64,000 bases of DNA from Adiantum capillus-veneris (Eukaryota; Streptophyta; Polypodiopsida; Polypodiales; Pteridaceae): NCBI GenBank assembly GCA_014529385.2, contig CM043942.1, positions 62,101,184 through 62,165,183 of the forward strand. The letters run 5' to 3'. The notes under the pieces were generated by a model, which saw nothing but the letters and a program-made list of their open reading frames with translations, did no database searches and had not been told where the DNA came from. This document shows, in pieces, positions 22,646 to 33,944 of the stretch. Every line of letters begins with the position of its first letter. Within the stretch, counting starts at the first letter, position 1. The translations under genes and the position numbers were made by a program.

Positions 22646-23899
22646 ATGCCCTTAGAGAATGTGCACATGAATTCTTCATTCACTGCACCTCCTGACTCTT
22701 CAGAGTTATTTCCCTTTGAGGTCATATTACCCGATGGTAGAAGCCTTGCTGATGTGCAAGAGGTTGAGCGATATATCCTTGCAGCGAGGGAAAAGGAAAT
22801 TGAGAGCTTACGCAAGGCGGAGCAACGAAGAGAGTTAAAATCAAAAGGGCCTATGCCAATATCTTTGCTAGGAGAGCAATCGAGTGCTCTTGACTTAGCA
22901 ATCGCTAAGGGCCAACCCCTAGAAAGCAACATTGCATCTAGCTCAAAAGACACCCCTAGCACCTCAATCCTAGATGGAGTGTTTTTAAATGAGAACTGGG
23001 AGTACAAACTACAAATAGAAACACTGACTGACCTATACACAGGTCACATCTATTACGTGGGTTGGTTAGATGTCCTACAATCCACAATGGGTGCTACTAG
23101 TGTGGAGGATCAACAACAAAGAGTTTGTGAGGTCATCAATAGGGTCATTGAGTTAGAGAGTCAGAACAAGGGGATCAACATACCTTCAACGGGTCTCATG
23201 AGGTTCTTAGATATAGGAAAGGCTAAACAACCGACCTTATCGCAAATGGAGACTCCCTCGGTAAGTTCGATGGATCCTCCATATGTTGTTTCTCCAGGGG
23301 TCTCAGTGCAATCTGAGGCCACAAGTGATAGCTTCACCTTTCCAAGTCTAGGTCATCTTTCCCTTGATGACACCACAGTTACCATGCCTACCCCAATGAT
23401 GGGCATGCCGAGAAACATGCCATGGACCTCATTTGTTAGTAAAGCACCACTACATGGTAGCTCAATGCCTGCAACAATACCTACAAGTGTGTACCAATCG
23501 TATGCACCTATGGGTCATCGCACTCATGTAGTCCCTACCCCTCCCATTGTTTCAACTACCTATGCTCCACAACCACAACACCTAAGTTCTTATTTCCATG
23601 GGACTATATTGGCTAGCATTAGCATGTCACATCTGACGTCTGCTATGCCTAGGGCCACACATATGAACTTTGGGCCACCACATGGCACAATATCGTACCC
23701 AACGTGGAACCCAAGGGCTTCCTATGCGCTAAGCCCAATGCCAATACCTACTCCGCATGTAGTCTCTAGAGCGCCTTCACCCACGATGCCTGCTCACTTA
23801 GGTGACTTGGCAACCTTTGCTCAAGCTTTGGTCGATCTATTGTTGAGAATATGCGCAACATGCCTGATAGAGAGCCTAGAAGTAAGGCAGTACAAATAG
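22646..23899 (+). CDS. G5 gag N-terminal ORF
   Basis: A 417-residue ORF. The first 100 residues include a charged helix (REKEIESLRKAEQRRELKSK). The region NWEYKLQIETLTDLYTGHIY follows near residue 120. A long Pro/Met/Ser-rich stretch (residues 190-400) has many MP and PT pairs and lacks known domains. It precedes the capsid core by a frame change near 23850-23900. I cannot assign the N-terminus to a family beyond its position as Gag. Confidence 0.65.
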   Translation: MPLENVHMNSSFTAPPDSSELFPFEVILPDGRSLADVQEVERYILAAREKEIESLRKAEQRRELKSKGPMPISLLGEQSSALDLAIAKGQPLESNIASSSKDTPSTSILDGVFLNENWEYKLQIETLTDLYTGHIYYVGWLDVLQSTMGATSVEDQQQRVCEVINRVIELESQNKGINIPSTGLMRFLDIGKAKQPTLSQMETPSVSSMDPPYVVSPGVSVQSEATSDSFTFPSLGHLSLDDTTVTMPTPMMGMPRNMPWTSFVSKAPLHGSSMPATIPTSVYQSYAPMGHRTHVVPTPPIVSTTYAPQPQHLSSYFHGTILASISMSHLTSAMPRATHMNFGPPHGTISYPTWNPRASYALSPMPIPTPHVVSRAPSPTMPAHLGDLATFAQALVDLLLRICATCLIESLEVRQYK

Positions 23900-24903
23900 C
23901 CAAGCTCACACAAAAATTTAGTGGAGATGGGGATGTGAGAAATCATATCGAAGTGTTTGAACAAATATGCGATTCTCTAGGAGAACACAATGACCTGCAT
24001 AAGAGTAATGCTTTAAGCCTAACCTTAACTGGGAAGGCAAGGGATTGGTATAGAACCCTAAGGGTGGAAGAAAAAATGATTTAACCTACTCTTAGGAGAC
24101 TGTTCTTGAAAGAATATATACGAGAGGGAGTGCTTTGGGGTGTAGCCTCTCAGGTCCAGAAAGCCCAACGAGAGGAAGGAGAGTCGGTGAGAGAATTTAT
24201 TAGTCACTTGAATCATTTGAATTCTCATTGTAATCCAAATGAGTGCTTCAATAATAACCAATTGATTGATAGATTCATTAGGGGGTTACGACATGAGGAT
24301 ATCTACAATGGCCTAGTCATTAGAGGTATCACCACTTGGGAAGCAGTCACCACCAATGTGATCCACTTGGAGGATAATTTTATGATTCAAGGAGAAAGAG
24401 TGTCTATTGAGCTTAAATTTATTAGCTCGCAAGCATCAGGGCATCAACCAATGACCCTAAAGCCTATTGCTAAGGAGCCAAAGATATGTGAGATGACTTT
24501 AGCATATCTCACCAAGGCTATTCAAGAGATTCTTAGAGACAATCTTGCTCCGCAAAACAATCATATGTATCCAAGAAGGGAGAAACAATGGTGCTCAGTA
24601 TGCTATGGATTGCATAGTACTAGTGAACGCCCTACTTTTAGAGTAAAATTCAATGGGAACTGCAATGCCTGTGGGAGGTATGGTCATCAAGCTAAGGATT
24701 GCATAGTATTTAAGCGCGCGATGGAAAATAGACCAACCTTAGCATGGACAGACACACCTCGAGTGCCTGCATTGATGCCGGCCCCACCTCTTGAACAAAC
24801 AACACAAGAAATGGTCCCTAGGGCCCAAAATGTTGTTCAAACAACACCTTACCACTTCCAGTGCTATGACCGCAACCACCACATCCGAGAATCACTTCAG
24901 TGA
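23851..24903 (+). pseudogene. G5 gag capsid core and first zinc knuckle
   Basis: Two segments (23851-24084 and 24106-24903) are separated by a TAA stop at 24082. Capsid text: VAKLTQKFSGDGDVRNHIEVFE-like, then LTGKARDWYRTL (A..WY), then EGESVREFISHLNHLN and LIDRFIRGLRHEDIY, all typical of retrotransposon Gag. The C-terminal knuckle CNACGRYGHQAKDC is a standard C-x2-C-x4-H-x4-C, near 24661-24702. It forms the particle shell and binds RNA. Confidence 0.8.
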
Positions 24904-25385
24904 ATCAAGTGGGTTGTGAGTCATCTATTTCTTGTTTGGAAGGCTGTGAGGAAGATATGGACCCTAATATTGCCTATGCGATGGATGTGCTTGAAGAAAG
25001 TCCACGATACTACATGGAGGACTATTGGGGACAAGTCAAACATGTATATCAAGTAACTACTCTTGCGGCAAGAGGCCAAAATATCAATTACACTGCTAAG
25101 AGACCACCTCCTCAATGCTATGAGTGTGGAGGTCCACATCGTGCATCCGAGTGTCCTATTAGGCTACAAAAGAACGCCACACTAATGCAAACCAGTCACG
25201 CGAGCATGTCTACAATGCCAATACTCATGTGTAATCGATGTGGCATAGATCATTTGATTGCCCAATGTCCAAATAATCCAAATGCACCAAAGATCACGCC
25301 ATTAAACTTGATTGAGGCTACCGAGGAGCCATTACAAAGTACACCTGTGTTACCAGTAAACGTACTCACACGATCAGTGCTCTAA
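24900..25385 (+). pseudogene. G5 nucleocapsid ORF with two zinc knuckles
   Basis: A 161-residue segment overlapping the previous ORF by four bases. It has knuckles CYECGGPHRASEC (about residues 73-85) and CNRCGIDHLIAQC (about 110-122). These resemble the G4 knuckles CDRCGSSDHLIKDC and CNECAVTHMILDC in order and spacing. It is followed by about 390 bp (25386-25773) of frameshifted charged linker. Confidence 0.75.
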
Positions 25386-25773
25386 AAACAAAATTATATT
25401 CTTGAAAAAAGAGACACGGCATCAATTGCCCAATCTTAGAAAAAGAAGAAAACACGAAGAAAGAGATTGCAAAAAGCAGCGAAGTCAGATCCCATTCAAA
25501 GACCAACATAGGGACTGGTGACAACCCCGTATATATGAATGACGTTGAAGAGGATTCTGATTCAGGAGAAACCATGGAGACCAAAATGACCACTAAGATA
25601 GAAACCAACAAGGAATATCTTCATGAGCCACAATGGCCAGGATCAAAAAGAAGATAGGAACTTATCCAAACCCTACAGAGGAGATCGAGCGAGTCAAGCA
25701 ATTAAGGAGTTTGGTAGAAGATACCCAAAGGGATCTAGAACTAGCACCTAGGTAGATCCAGATTACAGATTCC

Positions 25774-27258
25774 GTGTTCCCTACGCAACAACAACCTCAC
25801 CAAGTCCATAGACCCTTAGCCATACCTAGTGTCATCCAAGAAGAAAGTGACTTAAAGTCATGGGAAAGTGGGCGTACTCACTTCTTGATGGAAAGAATGT
25901 TTAAAGAGGGACTACTTGATCCTATCGAAGAAATGGAGATCCCATCTTCTCCACGTCAAGGGACTGAGGTCCAAAAGGTGCCGTTAAACATTGCCAAATT
26001 GATGGATTTCATGTCTTCAGAAGTTAGAACCACCATCATGTCCAAACTATATAAAGACCCTGAGCTAGTCTCAACTCTTCGAGCCTTCCTCAATGGAGAA
26101 CTAAATTTTGGGCTACCACAATTTGCACAGATGGATGGAGCTGGGGAGATGCCAATAGAGGAGGAACACTTAGATCCACAACCCAACGTAGATGAGAACC
26201 TTGTTATAGAAATACCTGTTAACAAGTTGGGACAATACTTTGAGGGTGATGAATCCAATTCGACCATACCAATCACTACTAAGGGATTAACTGTGAAGGG
26301 AATCCTTGATGGTGGCATTGGGATTAGCATTGTGACTAAAAATTGATGGGAAACTATGGGAAGACCTCAGCTTGCGACCACAACCATAGTAGTGAAAATG
26401 GCCAATGGGTCTATTGTTAAACCTATTGGGATGCTAGAAGATCTCAAGATCAAGGTCTTTGGACATAAAATAAGGGTTACCGTCATTGTTATGAATTTCT
26501 CCAAACACACTATGGCATCGGAGATGATCTTAGGACATCCTTTCATGAGGGAAGCAAAAATGGTGCATGATTGGTCTAAAAACAATGTCTACTTGCAGTT
26601 CCAAGATTCTGTCATTCGAGTGGATCTTGTGATTGGTCGAGCACATCCTCTAGGAAACAAGTTTATAATTGATCATATATCTGACACCACAGTTCACTCG
26701 GCCCCTTTGCAGTATTGTTACATGTGTAAAGCGAACACTGATGTTGGGGAAGATTCTCCTTATATGGATGTACTACCTGGGATGACTGAGTCGGACAATG
26801 TGGATTGGGTCCACTTGGAAGCAACCATAGACACTTGGGGAAACAAGGGGACGACTTGGGTAACACCGGAGGGGGATGAAATGCCTGTACCCTTAAATAT
26901 GCTACAAGCAATGCATATAGCTTCTGACAAGACTCATCCTAATGTAACGAAGAAAACATACAAGTGGATCCCTAAAGATTATTTAGCAACCATGGCTAGT
27001 ACTAAAAAATTGAAGCCTTGTAAGAAACGTACCACTCGCTCCAAGAAAAGTAAGAAAATGTGGCGTTGGATTCCTAAACGACTATTGGAAGCTCAAGGCT
27101 TCTATGAAGAAAATGATCAAATCTGTGTGCCAAAACATAAATTGTGCTCTTACTTGTCAACGGGCCCATGTGAGCTCAATCTTATAGCTCCAAAACAAAT
27201 CGACAATCGTGGAAAGAAAAATATCACAGAATGCTACACACACACACTCCGGAGCTAG
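25774..27258 (+). pseudogene. G5 retropepsin and repeat-containing C-terminal region
   Basis: ORFs 25774-26346 and 26356-27258 lie in one protease domain, with a TGA stop between them at 26344. The active-site turn is GILDGGIGISIVTK near residue 180 (DGG instead of DSG/DTG), the next block is MGRPQLATTTIVVKMANGS, and the domain closes with MILGHPFMREAKMVHDW. It is clearly homologous to the G4 protease (ILGRPFMRQLKMVQDW). The C-terminus contains TYKWIPKDYLATM (about 26957) and WRWIPKRLLEAQGFYEEN (about 27061), the motif repeated in G4. Confidence 0.8.
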
Positions 27259-27602
27259 TTTGGGTACCGAAGAAAGAACGATTTGTTCCACCTAGCGCAG
27301 GAAGGGGGGAGTCCCCTGAAGCTTCTAGCTCCTCATGTAATGCATCCATAGAGGTAAAAGCTTCTCCACAGCCTCCACCTACAATAGTGGACCTCCATGA
27401 AGCTACAAAGCAATCCACACCTCCCAGTGTTCAAGAATCACTTGATGAACCACTGCAAGTTCGATCCTGGGAGAGTACCTTACCACCCTTGACTGATGAG
27501 GCACCTAAGGTAATAGTAGAAAACTACTGGCCAAAATCCTCACCTATTACCAACTGGAACAATTGGTTTCAAAAGGTGACGACATCATTCCAAAAGGTAT
27601 GA
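27231..27602 (+). pseudogene. G5 polyprotein C-terminal tail
   Basis: A 123-residue segment in a different frame from the protease ORF. It begins with PELVWVPKKERF, the WVPK end of the repeat motif, then a Pro/Ser-rich stretch ending ENYWPKSSPITNWNNWF. A frameshift near 27240 separates it from the preceding ORF. No known domain. Confidence 0.55.
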
Positions 27603-27689
27603 TCTACCCAAGGAAGGGAGGAGTGTTGTCATTCACTTGCTTCCCTCTCAACCTTCCTCCCTGACCTCTTAATCTCCAACCTTAGGGAA

Positions 27690-27706
27690 TGTATATATAA
27701 AGCCTT
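27690..27706 (+). promoter_or_regulatory. Internal TATA box in G5
   Basis: TGTATATATAAAGCC about 140 bp upstream of the ATG at 27839, followed by an A-rich leader. This is separate from the LTR promoter and would serve the downstream 140-residue ORF. Confidence 0.5.
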
Positions 27707-27838
27707 ATACTCACAAAAAAAAGATAAAAAAGTAAAAGATCAAGAGCCATAACACAAAATCATAAAAACACATTATGCACAAGAACACGACTCTTGTAAT
27801 ATTTGCACTCTAACAATCATCTATTTGCATGTATAGAT

Positions 27839-28261
27839 ATGGCTAGTACGCTAGAGTCATCCACTCCTGCCTTGGGTGAGAGGTACCCTCGTTACTTTTC
27901 ACAAATGTTTCACATGGTCTTTCCGGTGCTTGCATGTGAATGGGATTTGGTAGGTACGCTAGCATGTGAGAGGAATTTCGAGGAGTTAGAATGGCTGATA
28001 CGTCTCTTGACCACGACTGATCCATACTTAGTAGAGAGTGTTTCTCCCATTGCACAAGCCTACCCTTTTGACCAAGATAACTATAGGTATGTAGTGACCT
28101 TCTTAGTAAACATGGGTACCTATGATGATGAAGAAGATTTACATGACTACACGGATGGCACATATGGTCTCATGGATGATGACTTTGTTTATCTCGATGA
28201 CGAGGATAGGGGTTTAGCCTTAGGGTTTCCCTCCAATCTCTACAATATCCTATTCCCTTGA
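27839..28261 (+). CDS. Extra acidic ORF in G5 (unknown function)
   Basis: A 140-residue ORF from ATGGCTAGTACG (MASTLESSTPALGERYPRYF), an in-frame ATG with purine at -3 and G at +4. I chose it over an ATG 12 codons upstream because of context and the Met-Ala start. The C-terminal half is strongly acidic (YDDEEDLHDYTDG; LMDDDFVYLDDEDRG) and it ends at SNLYNILFP. I see no signal peptide or membrane segment and no homology. It lies in sense orientation downstream of gag-protease, after its own TATA box. It could be an acquired gene or an accessory ORF. Confidence 0.5.
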   Translation: MASTLESSTPALGERYPRYFSQMFHMVFPVLACEWDLVGTLACERNFEELEWLIRLLTTTDPYLVESVSPIAQAYPFDQDNYRYVVTFLVNMGTYDDEEDLHDYTDGTYGLMDDDFVYLDDEDRGLALGFPSNLYNILFP

Positions 28262-29630
28262 ATCTCTAGGGGAGTGCAAATAATTAGGTTAGGGTTCCTT
28301 ATGTTTTTTAATTGTGTTCAATAAGTGTTGGTACCTTTTCCCACTGATGTGCCTCCTAGAGGTATTCTTTGTGTTTTTTAGTGTGTACAAGAACGTGTTG
28401 CTGTTGTTAGGATTTGGACCTTCATGGGATCTTTCTCTCATTCACACTTCAAATCAAGCGCGACCATCGACACAAACAGGTGTTTCTTGTCCATTAGCAT
28501 TGTCCCTTATCTTTTTTGCATCCATGTTTGTCTGCGTTGATTGTGATTGGTAGCATAATATTCAGCGCATTTTCTTAGTACGAAATATTAAATTCAATGT
28601 AATTTTTTGTCATAATCACTTGTCTAGATTTAAAAATCAAGTAGTCCGACTAAGCTAGTTTGACCAAGTTAGGTGTTACAGATCTTCTTTTAATACCATG
28701 GGGAATGCCTTCCTAATAATCAATGGTTACTTAGGTTCTTAATCCGATCTAGGCAGCATTGTATGAAATGTACTAGGGCTTTCTAGTGGGCTTGACCCTA
28801 TTGACCTTTAGCTTAAGTATTATAAAGGGAGTTTACTAGTGTGATGAGCCTGGGGAGGTGTTATATGACCCCCCAAAGTTACAAAATTAAAATGCTGAAA
28901 ACGAACAAACAAAAAAATCAAAGTGCCACAATGTAAAATCTTAAGCTAGAAGAGAAATCTCAGCTTGATTTGGTACTTCACTCACATGTATCACCTATGG
29001 TACTAGAGCCCTAGAGGTTCCCAGTGTGGGCTCTTTTCCTTGAAAAGCAAAAAACCCAAGGCATACAAAATAAGCACACACATCAAAATTGAAACAATGT
29101 GAAAAGACTTTGGGGGGTCAAAGAAAAGGAAATAAGTAAGGAGATGATTTCATGAGAAATTCCTTGTATCGTAGCTTAACTACAAGGTCTTCTAGGTATA
29201 GCCTCTAGTCAGCCCTTGGACATGAAATACTTGGCTCTGGCGATTAAACAACTTAATTGACCAGAGAAAATTGAGAAGCTTACCCATGGTATTAATAGTC
29301 GATCTTTAGTGCCTTTCGACCGTTAAATTAGTGACCCTAGACTTATTTAATTTTTTACCTTTACAGCTGTTTATCTTTTTTATTATATTGTAATTTAATG
29401 TTTATATTGCTGACAAATGGTTTAAAACACTGTTAGCAATCAAATTGTCTGCCTACAACTGCATATGTTTTTTAATTGCTTATGAGAATGCAATTACTCG
29501 GCCAATGTTGTTTGATTTTGCAGTGACTGAAGGAGGCTAAGGACATTCATCTCAAAAGCTCTTCCACCTCGACAAATGAGCTTCAACTCAATAGCTTCCG
29601 AGGACGGAATCTACATCAGGAAGGGGAGCA
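28262..29630 (+). other. G5 3' region without genes, ending in polypurine tract
   Basis: About 1.4 kb of AT-rich sequence without RT, RNase H or integrase text on either strand. It ends with the purine tract AGGAAGGGGAGCA (29618-29630) immediately before the LTR start TGTTAACC. Confidence 0.7.
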
Positions 29631-29944
29631 TGTTAACCCTTACAGCTCACGGACACCCTATCACCTACGACGGACGTTGTATTATTTACTTGGTAGAGTC
29701 AGGTACCGGGCTTGTCGGTCCAATAGGAAAAGGGTAAGAGTGATCGTCGATGAGAGGCGCACTCTAACTGGAACATTCAAGGGATTAGTTGGTTAAGCAT
29801 GGGCGCCCAAGTGTGAATGGGGTGAGCTCATATAAAAGTCAACTAAACCTAAAATTCACTCATTCTCTCATTTGTGCAATTGAAGAGTGCTCTTGCTCCA
29901 TCTCCATCTTCTTCTTCTTCATCTCCTTGTGTGTGTGTGTATGC

Positions 29945-30024
<80 letters not shown>

Positions 30025-30250
30025 ATTGCGGCGGCACGACGGTGGCGAGGCGGTTGAGCGCGGCGTAGCGGCGTCTCCCTCTTCTTTGCGGTGAGGAATC
30101 CTCCATGACAGGAAGCGTAGAGTGGTGAGTGACACACCAACGCCTTCTTTGAGCTTACTAGTTTATGCTTGTTGTGTGCTTAGAGCCATTTGTGCTCGCA
30201 CACAGTGTATTGGCAAGTTCCTTGCATTGACACATGCGACATACGCGCAC
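29631..30250 (+). repeat. G5 3' LTR
   Basis: About 620 bp, partner of 20922-21537. Its GA microsatellite (29947-30023, about 38 units) is much longer than in the 5' LTR (about 14 units). Confidence 0.92.
29947..30023. repeat. (GA)n microsatellite in G5 3' LTR
   Basis: Uninterrupted GA repeat of about 77 bp. The predicted Arg-Glu and Ser-Leu repeat ORFs over it are artefacts. Confidence 0.97.
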
Positions 30251-30255
30251 AGGTC

Positions 30256-32165
30256 AATTCTATTGAAGTAGGTCAAACCTTGTAGCTTATCAAATTGATC
30301 TTCTACCCACGATACAAGAAAACTATTTTTCATAGTGATATGGTTTATCGCTCGATAGTCCACACACATGTGGTATGTACCATCTTTCTTTTGCACTAAA
30401 AGGAATGGAGAAAAAAAGGGAGAGGAGCTAGGCCTCGCCATCCCTTTGTCTACCAATTCTAGTACTTGCCTCATGATATCCCCTTGTTGAGCTTGGGAAA
30501 GTCAATAAGGAGGCTTGTTACGCGGTGAGCTTCCTCGTAGAAGCTCAACTCGATGGTCATCACCCCCTTGTTTTGGAGGTAAGTCCATAGGGATATTATT
30601 GAAAAAGACATCTTGGAATCTATTTAGAAAATTAGAAAACTCTTCTTGATTCCTTCTACCATTTTCATTTAATAACACATTAGGACCTTTTATGGATTGT
30701 TTGACAAAAATCATGTATGCAAAAACTGAGCTTTTCAATGATTTGTCAAAAGCAGGAGAATTTACAAGGGGTATGGTACGACCAGGCTTATTAACATCTA
30801 TGTACGTGTTCTTTTCCTTGTACTAGAAATACAACCTGCTTTCACGGAAGTTTACATTAACAGCCATATGGTCAAACCATGGTGCCCCTAGGATGACATC
30901 TTCATGTTTGACAAGGGAGATGAAAAAATATTCTTTGTCAACATAGCCTTGGACATGAAGCCTCAATTTCTCAATCAAGGGAGTAACTACGTCTTCTTTC
31001 CCCTTGAAGGCTCCATCAGCTACAACAACATCTCCCACCTAATGAGCTTAAATTCCTTACTTGGTGGCCAGCTCCGTTGATATTAAACTGTGAGTAGAGC
31101 CAGGGTCAAACAAGATGAAGGCATCATGCTCCCTTACCTTTTCCCAAGCATAGGAGAGAGGTGATCCTTTGCAATGAGTATCCTCTTTTGGAGCTTCGAT
31201 CATGGAAGCTCTAGGAGTCTCATTGCAGGTACTTCTTTTGGGGCAAGAACGATAGCCATGTCCTTGCCCACACTTAAAGCATTTATGGTCCTTACAAAAA
31301 GCTTCTAGCTATTCAAGAGAGAGTTTATTTTTACCTTTGTAAAGTCCCTTCTCCTTGGACCAATTGTTGTTGTTGTTGTTAATGGAATTGCCTTGGGAAG
31401 AGTTTTGGGCATTGTTCTTTCCCTTTGTTTCATTTTGCTCTTTGTCTTTTATGGGCTTGGCATTCCTTTTAGCACCTTTTTGGAAATTGATGCGTGCAAG
31501 GAAACCATAGTGTGGTGGATTACTTCGGTGATAGAACCAGGCCGTTGGGAGTTGACATACTCGGCCAATACCGCACAAAATTTTTGCTTTTGCTCGACAA
31601 AGTCTATCTTTTGAAAGATAGTAGCATTGAGATGTAAATCCAAAAACTTGTCCACATATTTGTGGATAGACTTGTTGGAGATCGGCTTCAAACTCCACCA
31701 TTCGTCGATAAGCACTTTGTCCTTTGCATCACTTGCAAGGAATCGCTTCATGATGGAAACTCATAGAGTTTTCCAGGTCTTTGGAGCTTTGCCATTGCCA
31801 CGAAGGCTATCCCACCATTGACGAGCACATTTCTGGAAGTGCATAGCTACATGATGTAGCTTGGAGGAATCTGTGAAGCCCTTGTCTCCAAAGGCCGCAT
31901 AAAATTGTTGGATGAAAGCCTTGGTAGCACCAAAGGTTCCATCATAGGTGAGAAAAGAGATACTGTTTCCTCCCTCTTTGAACTTCTTAAACTTTTGGGA
32001 CCTTTTCCACGCAGGGTAAGATTTGCAATGTCCTCTCCCCTTGTATTCTCTAGGAGAATAGATGTTGCTTTCATCGGAAGAGAAGGAAGGTGGAGAAGAA
32101 GGAGAAGAGGGTGACCTCTTTCTTGCCTTTTTCTTCCTTTGTTTCCTCTCTTCCCTTTTGAAGTG
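30256..32165 (-). pseudogene. Chromovirus gag, protease and RT start (G2, 5' part)
   Basis: The minus strand reads Gag (FIQQFYAAFGDKGF near 31920-31870, then YVNSQRPGSITEVIHHTMV), the knuckle CFKCGQGHGYRSC near 31233-31283, protease HDAFILFDPGSTHSLIS near 31132-31080, [28 protein letters not shown], then the RT linker and N-terminal RT (VSQAQQGDIMRQVLELVDKG; KKDGTYHMCVDYRAINHIT) up to RIDL at 30256, where G5 is inserted. Stops and frameshifts are frequent. The 5' end is lost at about 32165, where sequence of another gypsy lineage begins on the opposite strand, so the 5' LTR and leader of G2 are missing. Confidence 0.88.
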
Positions 32166-33045
32166 ACAAGGTTTGTGTGATGGGTTTTGGCTTAACCAAT
32201 GTCCCTACTACATTCCAATGGATTAATAAACACTGCTCTGAGAGAATATTTTAAAAAGTTTTGTGAAGCTTTTGTAAATGACTTTTGTGTTTATTCTTCC
32301 CTGACATAATATCTATCATGTCTACAAAAGGTGTTTGAAAATTGTAGGTTATATCGTATCTCATTGAACCCTTTGAAATGCCAATTTTGGGTCAAGCATG
32401 GAGTTATTTTGGGATACATAGTGTCCAAGAATAGTATATCCATAAATGAAGGTAGAATTAAAGTAATTCTAGAATTATCATCACCCACCAACTTTAAGAG
32501 AGATCAAAGATTCATGGGTCATGTCGGATATTATCAATGGTTTATTCTAATTTTTGCAGAGATAGCTCTTTCCTTATAAAATATTCTCATTGAATTTAAA
32601 TGGACCAAAGAGTGTGAGGCCTATGAACTATTAAAGCAGGCCCTAGTGAGTGCCCCAATTTTAAGGGCACCAAACTAGAGTGTTATATTCCATGTGCATA
32701 TTGATGCATTAAACTTTGTTGTTGGGTGTGTTCTAGCTCAAGATTTTTTAGTTTCCAATTGAAAAATGCTCGAAGGAACTACACCACTACACAACGAGAA
32801 GGGTTAGCTATGATTTATGGAGTAAATAAATTTTACTATTATCTTCTTGCCAACAAGGTTTTTTTTAATGTGGGATCATCAAGAGTTTTTGTAACTGGTA
32901 AACAAACCATGCTCCATGGAAAGAATTACACGATGGTTATTAATTATTCTTGAGTTTGATTTCAATGTTATGGTGAGAGCCGACAAAAGACATGTCATGG
33001 CTTATCATTTGTCTTGCATACCCAATGGTGAAGCCCCTACTAGAG
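32166..33045 (+). pseudogene. Gypsy RT and RNase H remnant (element G7)
   Basis: Plus-strand text in several frames: GFGLTNVPTTFQ (RT, about 32181), FVNDFCVYSS (degraded catalytic box, D to N), NCRLYRISLNPLKCQFWVKHG, SISINEGRIKVILELSSPTN, GYYQWFILIFAEIA, then RNase H (ARRNYTTTQREGLAMIYGVN near 32771). This is a different gypsy lineage from G1-G3. It is truncated at the left end against G2 and interrupted at 33045 by G6. Very decayed, probably the oldest element here together with G2. Confidence 0.8.
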
Positions 33046-33595
33046 TGTAGCGCGGATAATGTGTCGTGCTCTCTACAGTGTGGGTGCCCCTCAGTGCAAT
33101 GTGCATGACAATCTCACTCAACAAATGGAAACTCTCTCAAACAGAATGAAACACAGCAACAATGGATAACAACAGAGACACAACAGTGGACCAAAACTAG
33201 CTCAAAGAACCATGTACAGACTCTGGCGTGGCAGCACACTCAGCTCCAGCCCAGGACTCACAGGTACAAATGGGGTCTCCAGGCTCAGATGTGCAGGGAT
33301 GGTGCTAATGTGCTCTGTGTAAGACTCTCTCTAGACGACTACGTACAAGATAATGCCACTGGCCCAGAACGACTACTCATATGTATCACCATAAAGAGCC
33401 ACCAACGGCTCATAAATGTCAGCCATGTGGTGACCTGGCCACGAAGTCCACTAGACCACCGTCAGTAGGTACCCTGCCACGTGTCGCTCCCAGACCAGAG
33501 GGTCCGTCCAGTGTGAACCAGGACCAGAACCAGGACCAAGTGTAACCAACTGTCCAACTGTCTGTCCTGTGAAGTGACACTGTAGCCCTGCTACA
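33046..33595 (-). repeat. G6 3' LTR (550 bp)
   Basis: Almost identical to 37894-38445; the differences are short indels such as the one near 33220-33260. The left boundary TAGAG|TGTAGCGCGG shows the target duplication. Confidence 0.93.
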
Positions 33596-33784
33596 GGTTG
33601 CCCGCCACAAGACCGCTCACCGTCTCGGTGAGAGGAATACTGAGAAAGCTGTGAAGGAAAACCACTAGGTACTGCTTTCTTAGATCTTTCTTGAAGTAGG
33701 TGTTAGGCCCATGACCATACATACCTCAAAAGTGGAGTTAAAAACACTACACTGCTTGCAATCGCCTTAAGCCTCTAACTAGGC

Positions 33785-33913
33785 AGGAACCCACCATCCT
33801 GCCACGTGTCTCTGCCCAAGTGGAACCGACCAGATCAAAGACCAACTGATCAAAGCCCAACTGCAAACTACTGTTGTGTGAAAGTGAAAGTGACACTGTA
33901 GCAGGCTACACTC
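33785..33913. repeat. Degenerate partial copy of the G6 LTR end inside G6
   Basis: The stretch CCTGCCACGTGTCTCTGCCC...GTGACACTGTAGCAGGCTACA parallels the terminal 125 bp of the LTR (CCTGCCACGTGTCGCTCCCA...GTGACACTGTAGCCCTGCTACA) at much lower similarity. It is an old internal LTR remnant in the same orientation. Confidence 0.65.
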
Positions 33914-33944
33914 TTTTTTTTTTCTTTTTTTTTAATAAATAAAT

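Larger units (their letters stand above)
20922..30250 (+). mobile_element. G5: complete 9.3-kb Gag-protease LTR retrotransposon lacking RT and integrase
   Basis: LTRs at 20922-21537 and 29631-30250 (TGTTAACCCTTAC...CGCAC(A)), with the 5-bp target duplication AGGTC at 20917-20921 and 30251-30255. It is inserted in the RT gene of G2; removing it rejoins the RT text RIDL and KSGYHQ. The plus-strand interior has a primer site, gag, three zinc knuckles and a retropepsin, then an unrelated acidic ORF with its own TATA box. There is no RT or integrase. It is related to G4 in protease and C-terminal repeat but differs in LTRs and primer. Confidence 0.9.

Noticed and set aside
29789-30140. Several overlapping ORFs with RERERE and SLSLSL runs
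   Set aside because: GA microsatellite in the G5 3' LTR. All frames are open because of the repeat.
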